Shown piece by piece: positions 1 through 6,974 of a DNA stretch of 64,000 bases. Both the position numbers and the translations under genes were made by a program. Source of the DNA: Lactococcus garvieae (lineage in GTDB: Bacteria; Bacillota; Bacilli; Lactobacillales; Streptococcaceae); assembly GCF_016027715.1 (NCBI RefSeq), contig NZ_CP065691.1:310001-374000 (forward strand). Direction: 5' to 3'. The notes below the pieces were generated by a model. It made no database searches. It was not told where the DNA came from and saw only the letters and a list, made by a program, of their open reading frames with translations. Every line of letters begins with the position of its first letter. The stretch's first letter is position 1.

Positions 1-1164
1 GCTTTGGGTGTTCAAACAATTGAGATGGGCGTTCTTGGGGGTATTATTACCGGTATTATTGTTTACAACCTACACAAGAAATTCTATAACATTCAACTTT
101 CAGACAGCTTTGCTTTCTTTGGGGGAGCAAGATTCGTTCCTATTATTACAGCTTTAGTCATGTCTGTAGTGGGAATTCTTATTCCAATCATCTGGCCTCT
201 CTTTGCACTCCTTATCCGCGAAGTAGGGAACTTGATTCAAGGCGCAGGAATCTTTGGACCTTTCCTATTCTTCTCTGGTGAGCGCTTGCTTTTACCATTT
301 GGTTTGCATCACATCTTAGTAGCGACCATTCGTTTTACTCAAGCAGGAGGGTCAGCTCTTATTGATGGGCATGAAGTATATGGCGCTTTAAATATTTTCT
401 ATGCGGAACTTTCTAACCGTTTGCCAATTTCAGGTTCAGCAACAGCTTTCTTGTCACAAGGTAAAATGCCAACATTTATGTTTGGTCTTCCAGCAGCAGC
501 TCTTGCGATGTATCGTACAGCTAAACCAGAAAATCGTGCAAAAATAAAAGGGCTCTTGATTTCTGGGGTTATCGCAACTTTCGTTACAGGTATTACAGAA
601 CCAATTGAGTTTCTCTTCCTATTCATCAGTCCTTTCCTCTGGATTTTCCATGTGTTTATGACAGGTCTAGGAGCTATGGTCGTCAGCCTTCTCGGTGTGA
701 AAATCGGTAATACAGATGGAGGGGTCCTTGATTTCCTTATCTTTGGTGTAATGCAAGGTTCTTACACACAATGGTTCTTGATTCCTCTAGTTGGGGCTCT
801 GTGGTTCGCAGCCTACTATTTCATGTTCAAGAAAGTTATCCTTTGGAAAAACTTGAAAACACCAGGTCGTGAAGAAATTTTAGAGCCAGAATATTCAGAT
901 CAAGAAATGGCACACACAGGAGGCGCTTCGGGCTATAATGCAGAAGCAATATTGGCAGCCTTAGGTGGAAAAGAAAATATTGTCACTTTAGATAACTGTA
1001 TTACACGCCTACGATTGATATTGAATGATGGTGAAATTGTCGAAGATGACAAATTGAAGTCTTTAGGTGCATTAGGTGTTGTTCACCTAGATGATACCAG
1101 TGTTCAAGTTATTATTGGCACAAAAGTAACAACCGTCCGAAATGCTTTGGACAATTTGATTTAG
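1..1164 (+). CDS. malX: PTS EIICB, maltose/glucose-family permease, 5'-truncated by window
   Basis: Membrane component of a phosphoenolpyruvate sugar phosphotransferase system of the glucose/maltose (MalX, PtsG) family, which transports and phosphorylates a sugar. The frame is open to base 1, so the N-terminus lies outside. Hydrophobic IIC helices fill about residues 5-280 and include the family-type GITEP motif near residue 197. A IIB domain occupies the last 80 residues, with its phospho-acceptor cysteine in DNCITRLRL. No IIA domain is attached, so IIA must come from another protein. The next gene is malY-like, as in the E. coli malXY pair. The sugar is not certain; glucose, maltose or another alpha-glucoside are all possible. 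Confidence 0.85.
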   Translation, partial: ALGVQTIEMGVLGGIITGIIVYNLHKKFYNIQLSDSFAFFGGARFVPIITALVMSVVGILIPIIWPLFALLIREVGNLIQGAGIFGPFLFFSGERLLLPFGLHHILVATIRFTQAGGSALIDGHEVYGALNIFYAELSNRLPISGSATAFLSQGKMPTFMFGLPAAALAMYRTAKPENRAKIKGLLISGVIATFVTGITEPIEFLFLFISPFLWIFHVFMTGLGAMVVSLLGVKIGNTDGGVLDFLIFGVMQGSYTQWFLIPLVGALWFAAYYFMFKKVILWKNLKTPGREEILEPEYSDQEMAHTGGASGYNAEAILAALGGKENIVTLDNCITRLRLILNDGEIVEDDKLKSLGALGVVHLDDTSVQVIIGTKVTTVRNALDNLI

Positions 1165-1173
1165 AAGGGGAAC

Positions 1174-1204
1174 GGTAAAGCAAGACGATTTGTCTTGCTT
1201 TACC
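1174..1204 (+). promoter_or_regulatory. 13-bp hairpin between malX and malY, inserted between SD and start
   Basis: GGTAAAGCAAGAC (1174-1186) pairs perfectly with 1192-1204 around a 5-nt loop. No T-tract follows, so it is a poor terminator. The only good Shine-Dalgarno for malY, GAAGGGG at 1164-1170, lies upstream of the hairpin. Folding would bring it to about 13 nt from the malY ATG. It may tune or stabilise the downstream message. Confidence 0.55.
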
Positions 1205-1214
1205 ATTTAATGAT

Positions 1215-2384
1215 ATGACAGAATTTGATAAAATAATTGACCGTAAAGGTACCTTTTGTACTCAATGGGATTTTGTGGAAGATCGCTTTGGCCAGAAAGA
1301 TTTGTTGCCTTTTACCATCTCAGACACAGACTTTGCGATCCCTGAGACGGTTAACAAAGTGCTTCAAGAAAGACTCCAACACCCTATTTATGGATATACA
1401 CGTTGGAATCACAAACATTTCAAATCTGCTGTCACAAACTGGTATCGTAAACAATTCGAATTTGAAATTAATGAAGATTGGATTCTATATAGTCCAAGTG
1501 TGATTTACTCGCTCTCACAGCTGATTGAAATTAAATCTGAACCGGGACAAGGCATTGTACTTCAAACTCCAGCTTACGATGCTTTCTTTAAAACAGTGAC
1601 AGCAAATGAAAGACTATATGTTGAAAATCCTTTGATTTTTAAAGATGGAAAATACCATATTGATTTTCAAGACTTAGAGGAAAAACTATCAAATCCGAAT
1701 AATAAAATTCTCCTCTTTTGCTCGCCACATAATCCCACAGGACGTGTTTGGTCAAATGAAGAATTGGAAAAAGTTGCTTTGCTTTGTCAAAAGTATAATG
1801 TATTTCTGATTTCCGATGAAATTCATATGGATATTTTGCGTAAAGAAACCCAGCATCATCCCATTTTGCAATATGGTACGGAGAATGTAGCACTTTTAAC
1901 CTCGGCAAGTAAGACCTTTAACTTCCCAGGACTGATTTTTTCTTACCTCTTGTTGCCTGATGCGAAACTACGTGATACTTTTTGTAAACATTTAAAAGAC
2001 AAAGATGGACTTTCTTCTTGTAGTATCCTCGGAATGGAAGCTACAGTTGCAGCTTATCAAACGGCAGACATCTGGTTGGAAGAACTTAACACTTACTTGG
2101 ATGAATCAGTTGCCTTTACGAGACACTTTTTACAAGAAAATTTACCCCAAGTTAAACTCATAGAATCAGAAGCAACCTATCTTCTATGGATTGATGTATC
2201 AGGATTGGGTGTTTCGATGGATAGATTACAGAAAGCATTAATTAATGTTGGGAAAGTAGCAATCATGGATGGCCAAGTTTATGGTCAAAGTGGAAGAAAT
2301 TTCTTACGATTAAATATTGGCTGCTCAAGATTAAAAGTGAAAGATGGACTTGAACGCTTATTAAAAAGTATAAAATCACTATAA
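1215..2384 (+). CDS. malY: MalY/PatB-like PLP-dependent C-S lyase (aminotransferase fold I)
   Basis: 389-residue fold-type I PLP enzyme of the MalY/PatB cystathionine beta-lyase family. It cleaves C-S bonds of cystathionine or cysteine conjugates. Visible family marks are the N-terminal PFTISDTDF segment, CSPHNPTGRVW, SDEIHMD and the PLP-lysine motif SASKTFNFPGL near residue 235; length is normal. It sits 50 bp after the PTS gene and probably shares its transcript. In E. coli MalY also represses the maltose regulator MalT, but no MalT is seen here, so a metabolic role (methionine or aroma-thiol metabolism) is more likely. Confidence 0.85.
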   Translation: MTEFDKIIDRKGTFCTQWDFVEDRFGQKDLLPFTISDTDFAIPETVNKVLQERLQHPIYGYTRWNHKHFKSAVTNWYRKQFEFEINEDWILYSPSVIYSLSQLIEIKSEPGQGIVLQTPAYDAFFKTVTANERLYVENPLIFKDGKYHIDFQDLEEKLSNPNNKILLFCSPHNPTGRVWSNEELEKVALLCQKYNVFLISDEIHMDILRKETQHHPILQYGTENVALLTSASKTFNFPGLIFSYLLLPDAKLRDTFCKHLKDKDGLSSCSILGMEATVAAYQTADIWLEELNTYLDESVAFTRHFLQENLPQVKLIESEATYLLWIDVSGLGVSMDRLQKALINVGKVAIMDGQVYGQSGRNFLRLNIGCSRLKVKDGLERLLKSIKSL

Positions 2385-2425
2385 AATAAAAACCTTCAAA
2401 TCTTTTGAATGAAGGTTTTTATTTT
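2383..2425. terminator. Bidirectional terminator between malY and tetR
   Basis: A 16-bp inverted repeat (2383-2398 with 2410-2425) has A-tracts on the left and T-tracts on the right. It separates the convergent malY and TetR genes and can serve both. It overlaps the malY stop codon. Confidence 0.8.
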
Positions 2426-2442
2426 ATCGCAATACAGTAATA

Positions 2443-2973
2443 TTAGTGGATAAGATTGCTAAGAATTTTAGAAATTTCTGCAGGGGTTTCTTTACGTTTT
2501 CGTCGGATCCAAGCTTGAGTTAAACCAAAAATTGCATTTGCATAATAGGTCGCCGCATAGACTTTACCGAGGCGTCCTAAATTATTCCATTTTTCACCTT
2601 GTGGAAGGATGGAATGCTCTATCATACTTTTTAATTTCGCTTGCATAAATTGATGGATTTCTTTGCTTCCATTTTCGGAAAGAAGGGCAGCATAAATCTC
2701 ATTATGATTGAGAAATTCATAAGTTTCGAGCATCGTTTCTTGTAAATCTCCATCATTTTTTTCAAAAACATATTGAATAGTATTGAGCAATACTATTTGA
2801 TATTGTTCAATCATTTCGTACTTGTCTTGATAATGTGTATAAAAGCCACTACGACTAATTTTAGCAACTTTTACAAGCTCTGTTGTTGTAATCTGATCAA
2901 ATGTTTTCTCTTGTAAAAGTTGAGTCATTGCATCACGAAGGCGTGCTTTCGTACGTTCTTTTCTATTCTCCAC
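2443..2973 (-). CDS. TetR/AcrR-family transcriptional regulator
   Basis: 176-residue TetR-family protein. The N-terminal helix-turn-helix spans about residues 8-55, with the typical run TTTELVKVAKISRSGFYTHY followed by KYEMIEQ. The rest is a helical ligand-binding/dimer domain close to the TetR_C group seen in Firmicutes regulators. Start is GTG at 2973 with AAGGA upstream. It is convergent with malY and divergent from the MIP18 gene, with about 180 bp between, so the 2974-3155 intergenic region is a likely operator site. Target and effector are unknown. Confidence 0.85.
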   Translation of the reverse strand: MENRKERTKARLRDAMTQLLQEKTFDQITTTELVKVAKISRSGFYTHYQDKYEMIEQYQIVLLNTIQYVFEKNDGDLQETMLETYEFLNHNEIYAALLSENGSKEIHQFMQAKLKSMIEHSILPQGEKWNNLGRLGKVYAATYYANAIFGLTQAWIRRKRKETPAEISKILSNLIH

Positions 2974-3155
2974 GGTGTATCCTTTTCCTTATGAAGTTCA
3001 TGATAATAATTATTATAACATTTTTTAGACGTAGTGTCTATAAAATTATTTTGAGATAATAAAAATTTTTTATCTTATGGCTCTCGTCAAATTTTTAAAA
3101 TTATGATAGAATAACAATGTCAAATAGATTTTACAATGAGGACATGGAGAAATTT

Positions 3156-3494
3156 ATGAGCGAATCAAGCAAATATACAGATACACAAATAGAAGAAATT
3201 AAAACAAAAATTTTAGCTGCCCTAGAAACGGTGATTGACCCTGAGTTGGGAATTGATATTATTAATTTAGGACTGGTTTACGAAATTTCTTTTGAAGACA
3301 ACGGATTTACAGAAGTCAAGATGACTTTAACAACAATGGGGTGTCCTCTAGCAGATGTGCTTACAGACCAAATTCATGATGCACTTAAAGAAGTTGAAGA
3401 AGTAACCGAAATTAAAGTTAATCTTGTTTGGTATCCAGCGTGGACAGTAGATAAAATGAGCCGCTATGCGCGTATCGCTTTGGGTATTCGCTAA
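3156..3494 (+). CDS. MIP18/DUF59 (PaaD/SufT-like) iron-sulfur assembly protein, prophage integration target
   Basis: 112-residue DUF59 (MIP18, SufT-like) protein, a family linked to maturation or transfer of Fe-S clusters. Motifs seen are VIDPELGIDIINLGLVYEI and the conserved TTMGCPLAD cysteine. A longer frame starts at ATG 3117, but GGAGA at 3146-3150 favours ATG 3156, and a likely -10 (TGA-TAGAAT, 3104-3112) lies only 4 bp before ATG 3117. The last 60 bp are the prophage attL, so the C-terminal codons (PAWTVDKMSRYARIALGIR) are inferred to be phage-supplied. The protein sequence is unchanged, because all differences from the displaced copy at 31181-31240 are synonymous. The native terminator has been moved away with attR. 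Confidence 0.85.
   Translation: MSESSKYTDTQIEEIKTKILAALETVIDPELGIDIINLGLVYEISFEDNGFTEVKMTLTTMGCPLADVLTDQIHDALKEVEEVTEIKVNLVWYPAWTVDKMSRYARIALGIR
3435..3494 (+). other. attL: 60-bp left attachment repeat
   Basis: 60-bp direct repeat with 31181-31240, 53/60 identical. The longest identical stretches are GATAAAATGAGCCGCTA (17 bp) and GCGCGTATCGCTTT (14 bp). It coincides exactly with the end of the MIP18 gene. Crossover most likely falls within one of the identical stretches. Confidence 0.85.
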
Positions 3495-3548
3495 TATTGG
3501 TATAACTGGCTTTAAGAGAGTTTTGATAAAAATATTAACCTTTTAAAA

Positions 3549-3574
3549 GTACATTTAGTACGGTATCTAAGCCA
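3549..3574 (+). repeat. Candidate integrase arm-type site, left copy
   Basis: GTACATTTAGTA (3549-3560) followed by a half-conserved tail ending in AAGCCA. The same 12-mer and ending recur at 31076-31101, in the same orientation, on the other side of the att core in the circular form. Arm-site function is inferred. Confidence 0.45.
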
Positions 3575-3628
3575 TTTTTGAAAAAATATTTATTGTTGTT
3601 AAGTCTAGTAAAAACAGAGGAAAACAAC

Positions 3629-4603
3629 ATGGAAATTTCAATCCAATCAGCAATTCAAGAAATGCTTTTTGACAATAAAGCAAGAGGATTGTCGAAAAAT
3701 ACAATTATATTCAGAGAAAAAACACTAAAGGTTTTCTCTGTTTTTTTGTGCCAAAATGATATTTTAAACATTAACGAAATCAAATCAATTCATATAAAAC
3801 AATATTTAGTTAGCAGACTAGAATATGGCTACTCTGAGACTTCCGTTAATGCACATTTGAGAGCTATCAGAGCATTGTTTGCATACTGTGTTAATGAAGA
3901 ATACATGAGGTATGAGGAAGCGCCTATACACCGTGTTAAATGGATTAAAGAGAGACGAACTGTTATTAATACATTTACAGATGAAGAAGTTAAAATGATG
4001 CTCCAATATACAAGAAAACGAACTTTCAATAAAATCAAGAAAACGGGAAAAGGAAGAACTGGTTTTTGTACAAAATTTGTGAATGAGAGGAATTACTTAC
4101 TAATACTTATACTTACGGATACTGGTTTGAGGATAAATGAGGCTTTGAACTTAAAATTAGAAAACATTAACGATTCTCAAATTATTATTAAGAATGGTAA
4201 AGGTAAAAAAGACAGAATTGTGCATTGCTCACCACTTGTATATAAACAATATCTTAAATATACTAGAGCAAAAGATAATTATTTGGACAGTAATGGAATA
4301 ATTCCCATAGAGAATGTATTTGTAACTAAGTTTGGTAAAAAATATGATTATAGATTAGCAGAAAAAGAAATTTATAAAATAGGAAAAGCTGTGAACATTC
4401 GTGACAGTATCCGTATCTCACCTCATACTTTCCGTCACTACTTTACTCAGAAGTTAGTTAGGGAAAATGTTGATATATACATGATCCAAAAACTACTAGG
4501 TCATGCTAGTATTAAAACAACGGAGCTTTATCTTAGAAGCTTAAATATTGAAAATGAGATTAATAAGATGATTAAATATAGTCCTTTGCAGAATTTAGAT
4601 TAA
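3629..4603 (+). CDS. int: Phage integrase, tyrosine recombinase
   Basis: 324-residue tyrosine recombinase. An N-terminal SAM-like core-binding domain covers about residues 1-95, and the catalytic domain follows. The catalytic set is visible: arginine in TDTGLRINEAL, HTFRH (His-x-x-Arg) at SPHTFRHYF, the second histidine in LLGHASIKTT and the nucleophile tyrosine in ELYLR. ATG 3629 is chosen because AGAGG precedes it; a TTG 51 bp upstream has no ribosome site. It lies 135 bp from attL. There is no clear terminator after the MIP18 gene, so host read-through may express it in the lysogen. Confidence 0.92.
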   Translation: MEISIQSAIQEMLFDNKARGLSKNTIIFREKTLKVFSVFLCQNDILNINEIKSIHIKQYLVSRLEYGYSETSVNAHLRAIRALFAYCVNEEYMRYEEAPIHRVKWIKERRTVINTFTDEEVKMMLQYTRKRTFNKIKKTGKGRTGFCTKFVNERNYLLILILTDTGLRINEALNLKLENINDSQIIIKNGKGKKDRIVHCSPLVYKQYLKYTRAKDNYLDSNGIIPIENVFVTKFGKKYDYRLAEKEIYKIGKAVNIRDSIRISPHTFRHYFTQKLVRENVDIYMIQKLLGHASIKTTELYLRSLNIENEINKMIKYSPLQNLD

Positions 4604-4732
4604 ATAGCACATATATATTATGTGGAGTATTTGAATACAAAACATCAAAAGTAGTAAATGGAGAGGTGTTCCCAATTCTATTGAATTAAACTACCTTTTC
4701 TATATACTAAGAAATAGAGATAAGTTAAAAAA

Positions 4733-5035
4733 TTAGATGATAACCTGTTTTTAAGCACGACAGGACAGCGTATAAAGACAGTGGCTAACATTGAGTTAAT
4801 GATTACTCAAACAGGCTTAAAAGCCAATGTGAGAGGTTCTGTGAGGTGCTCACCTCATACCTTTAGACACTATTATACAGTCAAAAATATCCAACTAGGA
4901 CAAGATGTATTTACTATTAGTAAGTTATTGGGGCATAGTAATTTATCAATCACTCAAACATATATACAGTCTCTAACTAATGAACAATTAATTACTAAGG
5001 CTTTGAAATTTAGCCCACTGACAAATCTTGAATAA
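4733..5035 (+). pseudogene. C-terminal remnant of a second tyrosine recombinase
   Basis: The frame reads LFLSTTGQRIKTV, CSPHTFRHYYTVKN, LLGHSNLSITQTYIQS, that is the His-x-x-Arg, His and Tyr parts of an integrase catalytic domain. The core-binding domain and catalytic arginine I are missing. The apparent GTG start at 4781 is internal to the old domain. It is related to the C-terminus of the intact int upstream but clearly divergent. It looks like a relic of an earlier integrase or a recombination scar. Confidence 0.8.
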
Positions 5036-5112
5036 AAATTCATTATTTGCTATACTTGAAGCGAATGAACAAAGTTGTATATTCATTTTAATTTTATTAT
5101 AAGGAGAAGTTT

Positions 5113-5550
5113 ATGAAAAAGGTTGCAATTATTGGAATGGTTGCTTTATGTGGGATATCATTGAGTGCTTGTTCTCAGAACAAAGATTCAGCTGAGACAA
5201 AAGAAAGTACTACACAGAGTACCGAACAAAGTACAACAGAAATTACTGTACCAGAAAGAACTTTAACCTTAGATGAAAATGTGACAACGAATATTCTTGG
5301 TTATTTTAAGGTTGAGGGGCAAACAGAGCCTAACTCAGAATATACAGTTGATTATGGTACATTACATAAGGTTGAAACATCAGATGATTATGGAGGCATT
5401 TTAATTGGTTTGAGATTAAGTGATGATGTTATGGGTAGTCCTGTTTATGTCACTGTTAATGAGGGTACTGATAAGGAAATAAAAAAAGAGGCTTTTGCTA
5501 CTCATAGCTATGATTCATATATGAGAATTAAAAGAGCAAAAGGTGAATAA
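5113..5550 (+). CDS. Small lipoprotein, candidate superinfection-exclusion factor
   Basis: 145-residue lipoprotein. A signal peptide (residues 1-20) ends in the lipobox LSAC, with lipidation expected at Cys20. A Ser/Thr/Glu/Gln-rich linker (about 22-45) and a compact beta-rich C-terminal domain follow. AAGGAG precedes ATG 5113. The position just after int, in the lysogeny region, matches prophage lipoproteins such as Ltp of Streptococcus thermophilus TP-J34, which block DNA entry of related phages. The sequence itself is not one I recognise, so the exclusion role is inference from position and type. Confidence 0.75.
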   Translation: MKKVAIIGMVALCGISLSACSQNKDSAETKESTTQSTEQSTTEITVPERTLTLDENVTTNILGYFKVEGQTEPNSEYTVDYGTLHKVETSDDYGGILIGLRLSDDVMGSPVYVTVNEGTDKEIKKEAFATHSYDSYMRIKRAKGE

Positions 5551-5566
5551 TAAATAGTTAACAAAT

Positions 5567-5596
5567 AGTTCTTACTTAATTGTAAGAGCTTTTTTA
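5567..5596 (+). terminator. Terminator after the lipoprotein gene
   Basis: 9-bp stem (AGTTCTTAC with GTAAGAGCT), 6-nt loop and six Ts. Confidence 0.85.
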
Positions 5597-5640
5597 TTAT
5601 CATAAATTAAAACAGCCAATTTTTATATGTTAATTGAAGG

Positions 5641-5740
5641 TGGGTGAATTGAGCGACAGCGAAAGAGGGCTTTAGCCCTTAGAGGTTTTTTCCAAGCGTT
5701 AGCGAAACAGCACCGCAGGTGAGAAAGCCATGGCGCTATG
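5641..5740 (+). other. GC-rich structured non-coding island
   Basis: This 100-bp stretch is much richer in GC than its surroundings. It contains AGGGCTTTAGCCCT (self-complementary) and repeated AGCG/GCGA motifs that can pair with GGCGCT near 5733. No open frame is convincing. It could be a structured RNA, a replication or transfer site, or a fragment of a plasmid backbone. Confidence 0.35.
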
Positions 5741-5813
5741 TTATCTTCTCTTTCTATTTTATTCTCTTTCTTTTTCTTCTCTTTATACATACCTGTTTTG
5801 TTATGAAAAACAT

Positions 5814-5990
5814 AACTAAACAGAACAAACCAGTTCCTGTTTTCTTATCAATTTGATGACTAAACAGAACATCCAGTACCTATTCTCTTATCAAAAACAT
5901 AACAAAACAGGAACTGGTTTTTATTCTTATTGAAGATTTGCTTAGTCAGTTCCTAAAAGTGTAAAAAAAATTGACAGAAATAGGAACTGG
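5814..5990. promoter_or_regulatory. Cluster of five operator-like CCAGTTCCT sites
   Basis: Sites: 5828-5843 (AACCAGTTCCTGTTTT), 5873-5887 (CCAGTACCTATTCTC), 5904-5919 (exact reverse complement of the first, 16 bp), 5947-5954 (CAGTTCCT) and 5982-5990 (AGGAACTGG). The first two sit in a longer direct repeat, about 37 bp with ACTAAACAGAACA before and CTTATCAA after, with a 43-bp period, about four helical turns. The last site lies inside the spacer of a promoter. This looks like the operator region of a phage regulator that I cannot identify among the genes. Confidence 0.6.
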
Positions 5991-5997
5991 GTATAAT
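5971..5997 (+). promoter_or_regulatory. Rightward early promoter with operator in its spacer
   Basis: TTGACA (5971-5976) and TATAAT (5992-5997) with a short 15-bp spacer. The spacer contains AGGAACTGG, the operator-like motif. It faces the replication genes. Confidence 0.65.
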
Positions 5998-6044
5998 CCC
6001 AAGCCGTGGGCACACCAATTAGTATGTATATAGAAGAAAGACAA

Positions 6045-6151
6045 AACATAAAATAAACAAATTAAACACTTTAAAAGAGAATTGTAGCTGAGTTCTATAC
6101 TTTGTTGCTGGTTCTCAAATAAATCGTGTTATTTTTCATTTATTTTATGTT
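6045..6151. repeat. 13-bp inverted repeat in the early leader
   Basis: AACATAAAATAAA (6045-6057) is the reverse complement of TTTATTTTATGTT (6139-6151). The 80 bp between can form a smaller nested stem (GAGAA with TTCTC, GTAGC with GTTGC). It lies in the untranslated 5998-6484 leader. Confidence 0.4.
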
Positions 6152-6263
6152 TTTTGTTCCTGTTATATTAAGTTTTGACTACAAATATATTACAAGCGAA
6201 GGAAATCATCAATTATTTACACAAAAAGGCTGTGAAGACTTGGTATAACTGGTTTTATCAAAA

Positions 6264-6463
6264 CGTGTGAAAAACCTCTCGTAACCCTTATTATAGTGAA
6301 GGGGTAGATAATAACACGTGAAAAATCAGTTGAAACTATCTATTAAGTAGAGGGGTTAGTTAAAAAACACGTGAAAAACAGACCCAAACCCTTATTATAT
6401 TGAAGGGAGATTTAAAAAACGTGTGAAAAACTAGCCCTAACTATCTATTAAGTAGAGAGGTAA
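6264..6463 (+). repeat. Four tandem ~52-bp repeats upstream of the early genes
   Basis: Each unit starts with CRYGTGAAAAA (6264, 6315, 6368, 6420) and has a downstream AAC-C/T-rich segment with TTATTA or TATTAA. Units 1 and 3 resemble each other (CCCTTATTATA), as do 2 and 4 (CTATCTATTAAGTAG), so a two-unit block was duplicated. Spacings of 51, 53 and 52 bp are near five helical turns, which puts all sites on one face. They could be iterons for the Rep protein or operators for the 6485 protein. Confidence 0.7.
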
Positions 6464-6484
6464 AAAAGAATAGGAGAATTTATT

Positions 6485-6754
6485 ATGAAAAAACAAGTTA
6501 TTGCAGTTAATTACGAAAGTCAAATGTTTAAAGAGTTTGATTCATTAAAGAGTGCGAGTGAGTACTATGGAATTACTACATATAGAATAAGAAAACAGTG
6601 TAAAGAAAATCAAAAGTATACAAATAAAATGGATTTCTTCTTTGTAGATGATTATAAAGATGGAATGTTATTAGAGGAAATTGAAATTGTACGTAGTCGT
6701 GAGCGATTATTGAATCTAATCTTTGGAACAAAGAATATAGGAGTGGACAAATGA
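6485..6754 (+). CDS. Stand-alone NUMOD1-like DNA-binding protein
   Basis: 89 residues. Residues 5-42 (VIAVNYESQMFKEFDSLKSA followed by SEYYGIT) match the NUMOD1 helix-turn-helix repeat normally found attached to homing endonucleases; no nuclease domain is present. ATG has AGGAG upstream. It is the first gene after the 52-bp repeats and overlaps the next gene by 4 bp. A regulatory role on the repeats is possible; alternatively it is a remnant of a homing endonuclease. I do not know a characterised homologue. Confidence 0.55.
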   Translation: MKKQVIAVNYESQMFKEFDSLKSASEYYGITTYRIRKQCKENQKYTNKMDFFFVDDYKDGMLLEEIEIVRSRERLLNLIFGTKNIGVDK

Positions 6755-6951
6755 AAAATAATACAACAAATTTACGAGACAAAATGTTCTTTTGTTATAG
6801 CAAATATCTTAAGAATTTTCTTGAGAACGAAAAACACATTATTAGTGTTATGAGTGCAAATCACTTAAAAACAGGAAAAAGATTCTGGGTATTTGAATAT
6901 AACGAAGAATTAAAATCATCGCTAACAGAGTATGGCGAACAAAAGAATTAA
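6751..6951 (+). CDS. Hypothetical small early protein
   Basis: 66 residues, basic and aromatic-rich, no recognised domain and no membrane segment. The start overlaps the stop of the preceding gene (ATGA type), implying translational coupling. It is followed 23 bp later by the replication gene. Confidence 0.6.
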   Translation: MKNNTTNLRDKMFFCYSKYLKNFLENEKHIISVMSANHLKTGKRFWVFEYNEELKSSLTEYGEQKN

Positions 6952-6974
6952 TTATTAAAGAAAAGGTATTTATT

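Noticed and set aside
3117-3155. Longer MIP18 protein from ATG 3117
   Set aside because: A -10 box lies 4 bp upstream, while a good ribosome site serves ATG 3156. A leaderless longer form cannot be fully excluded.
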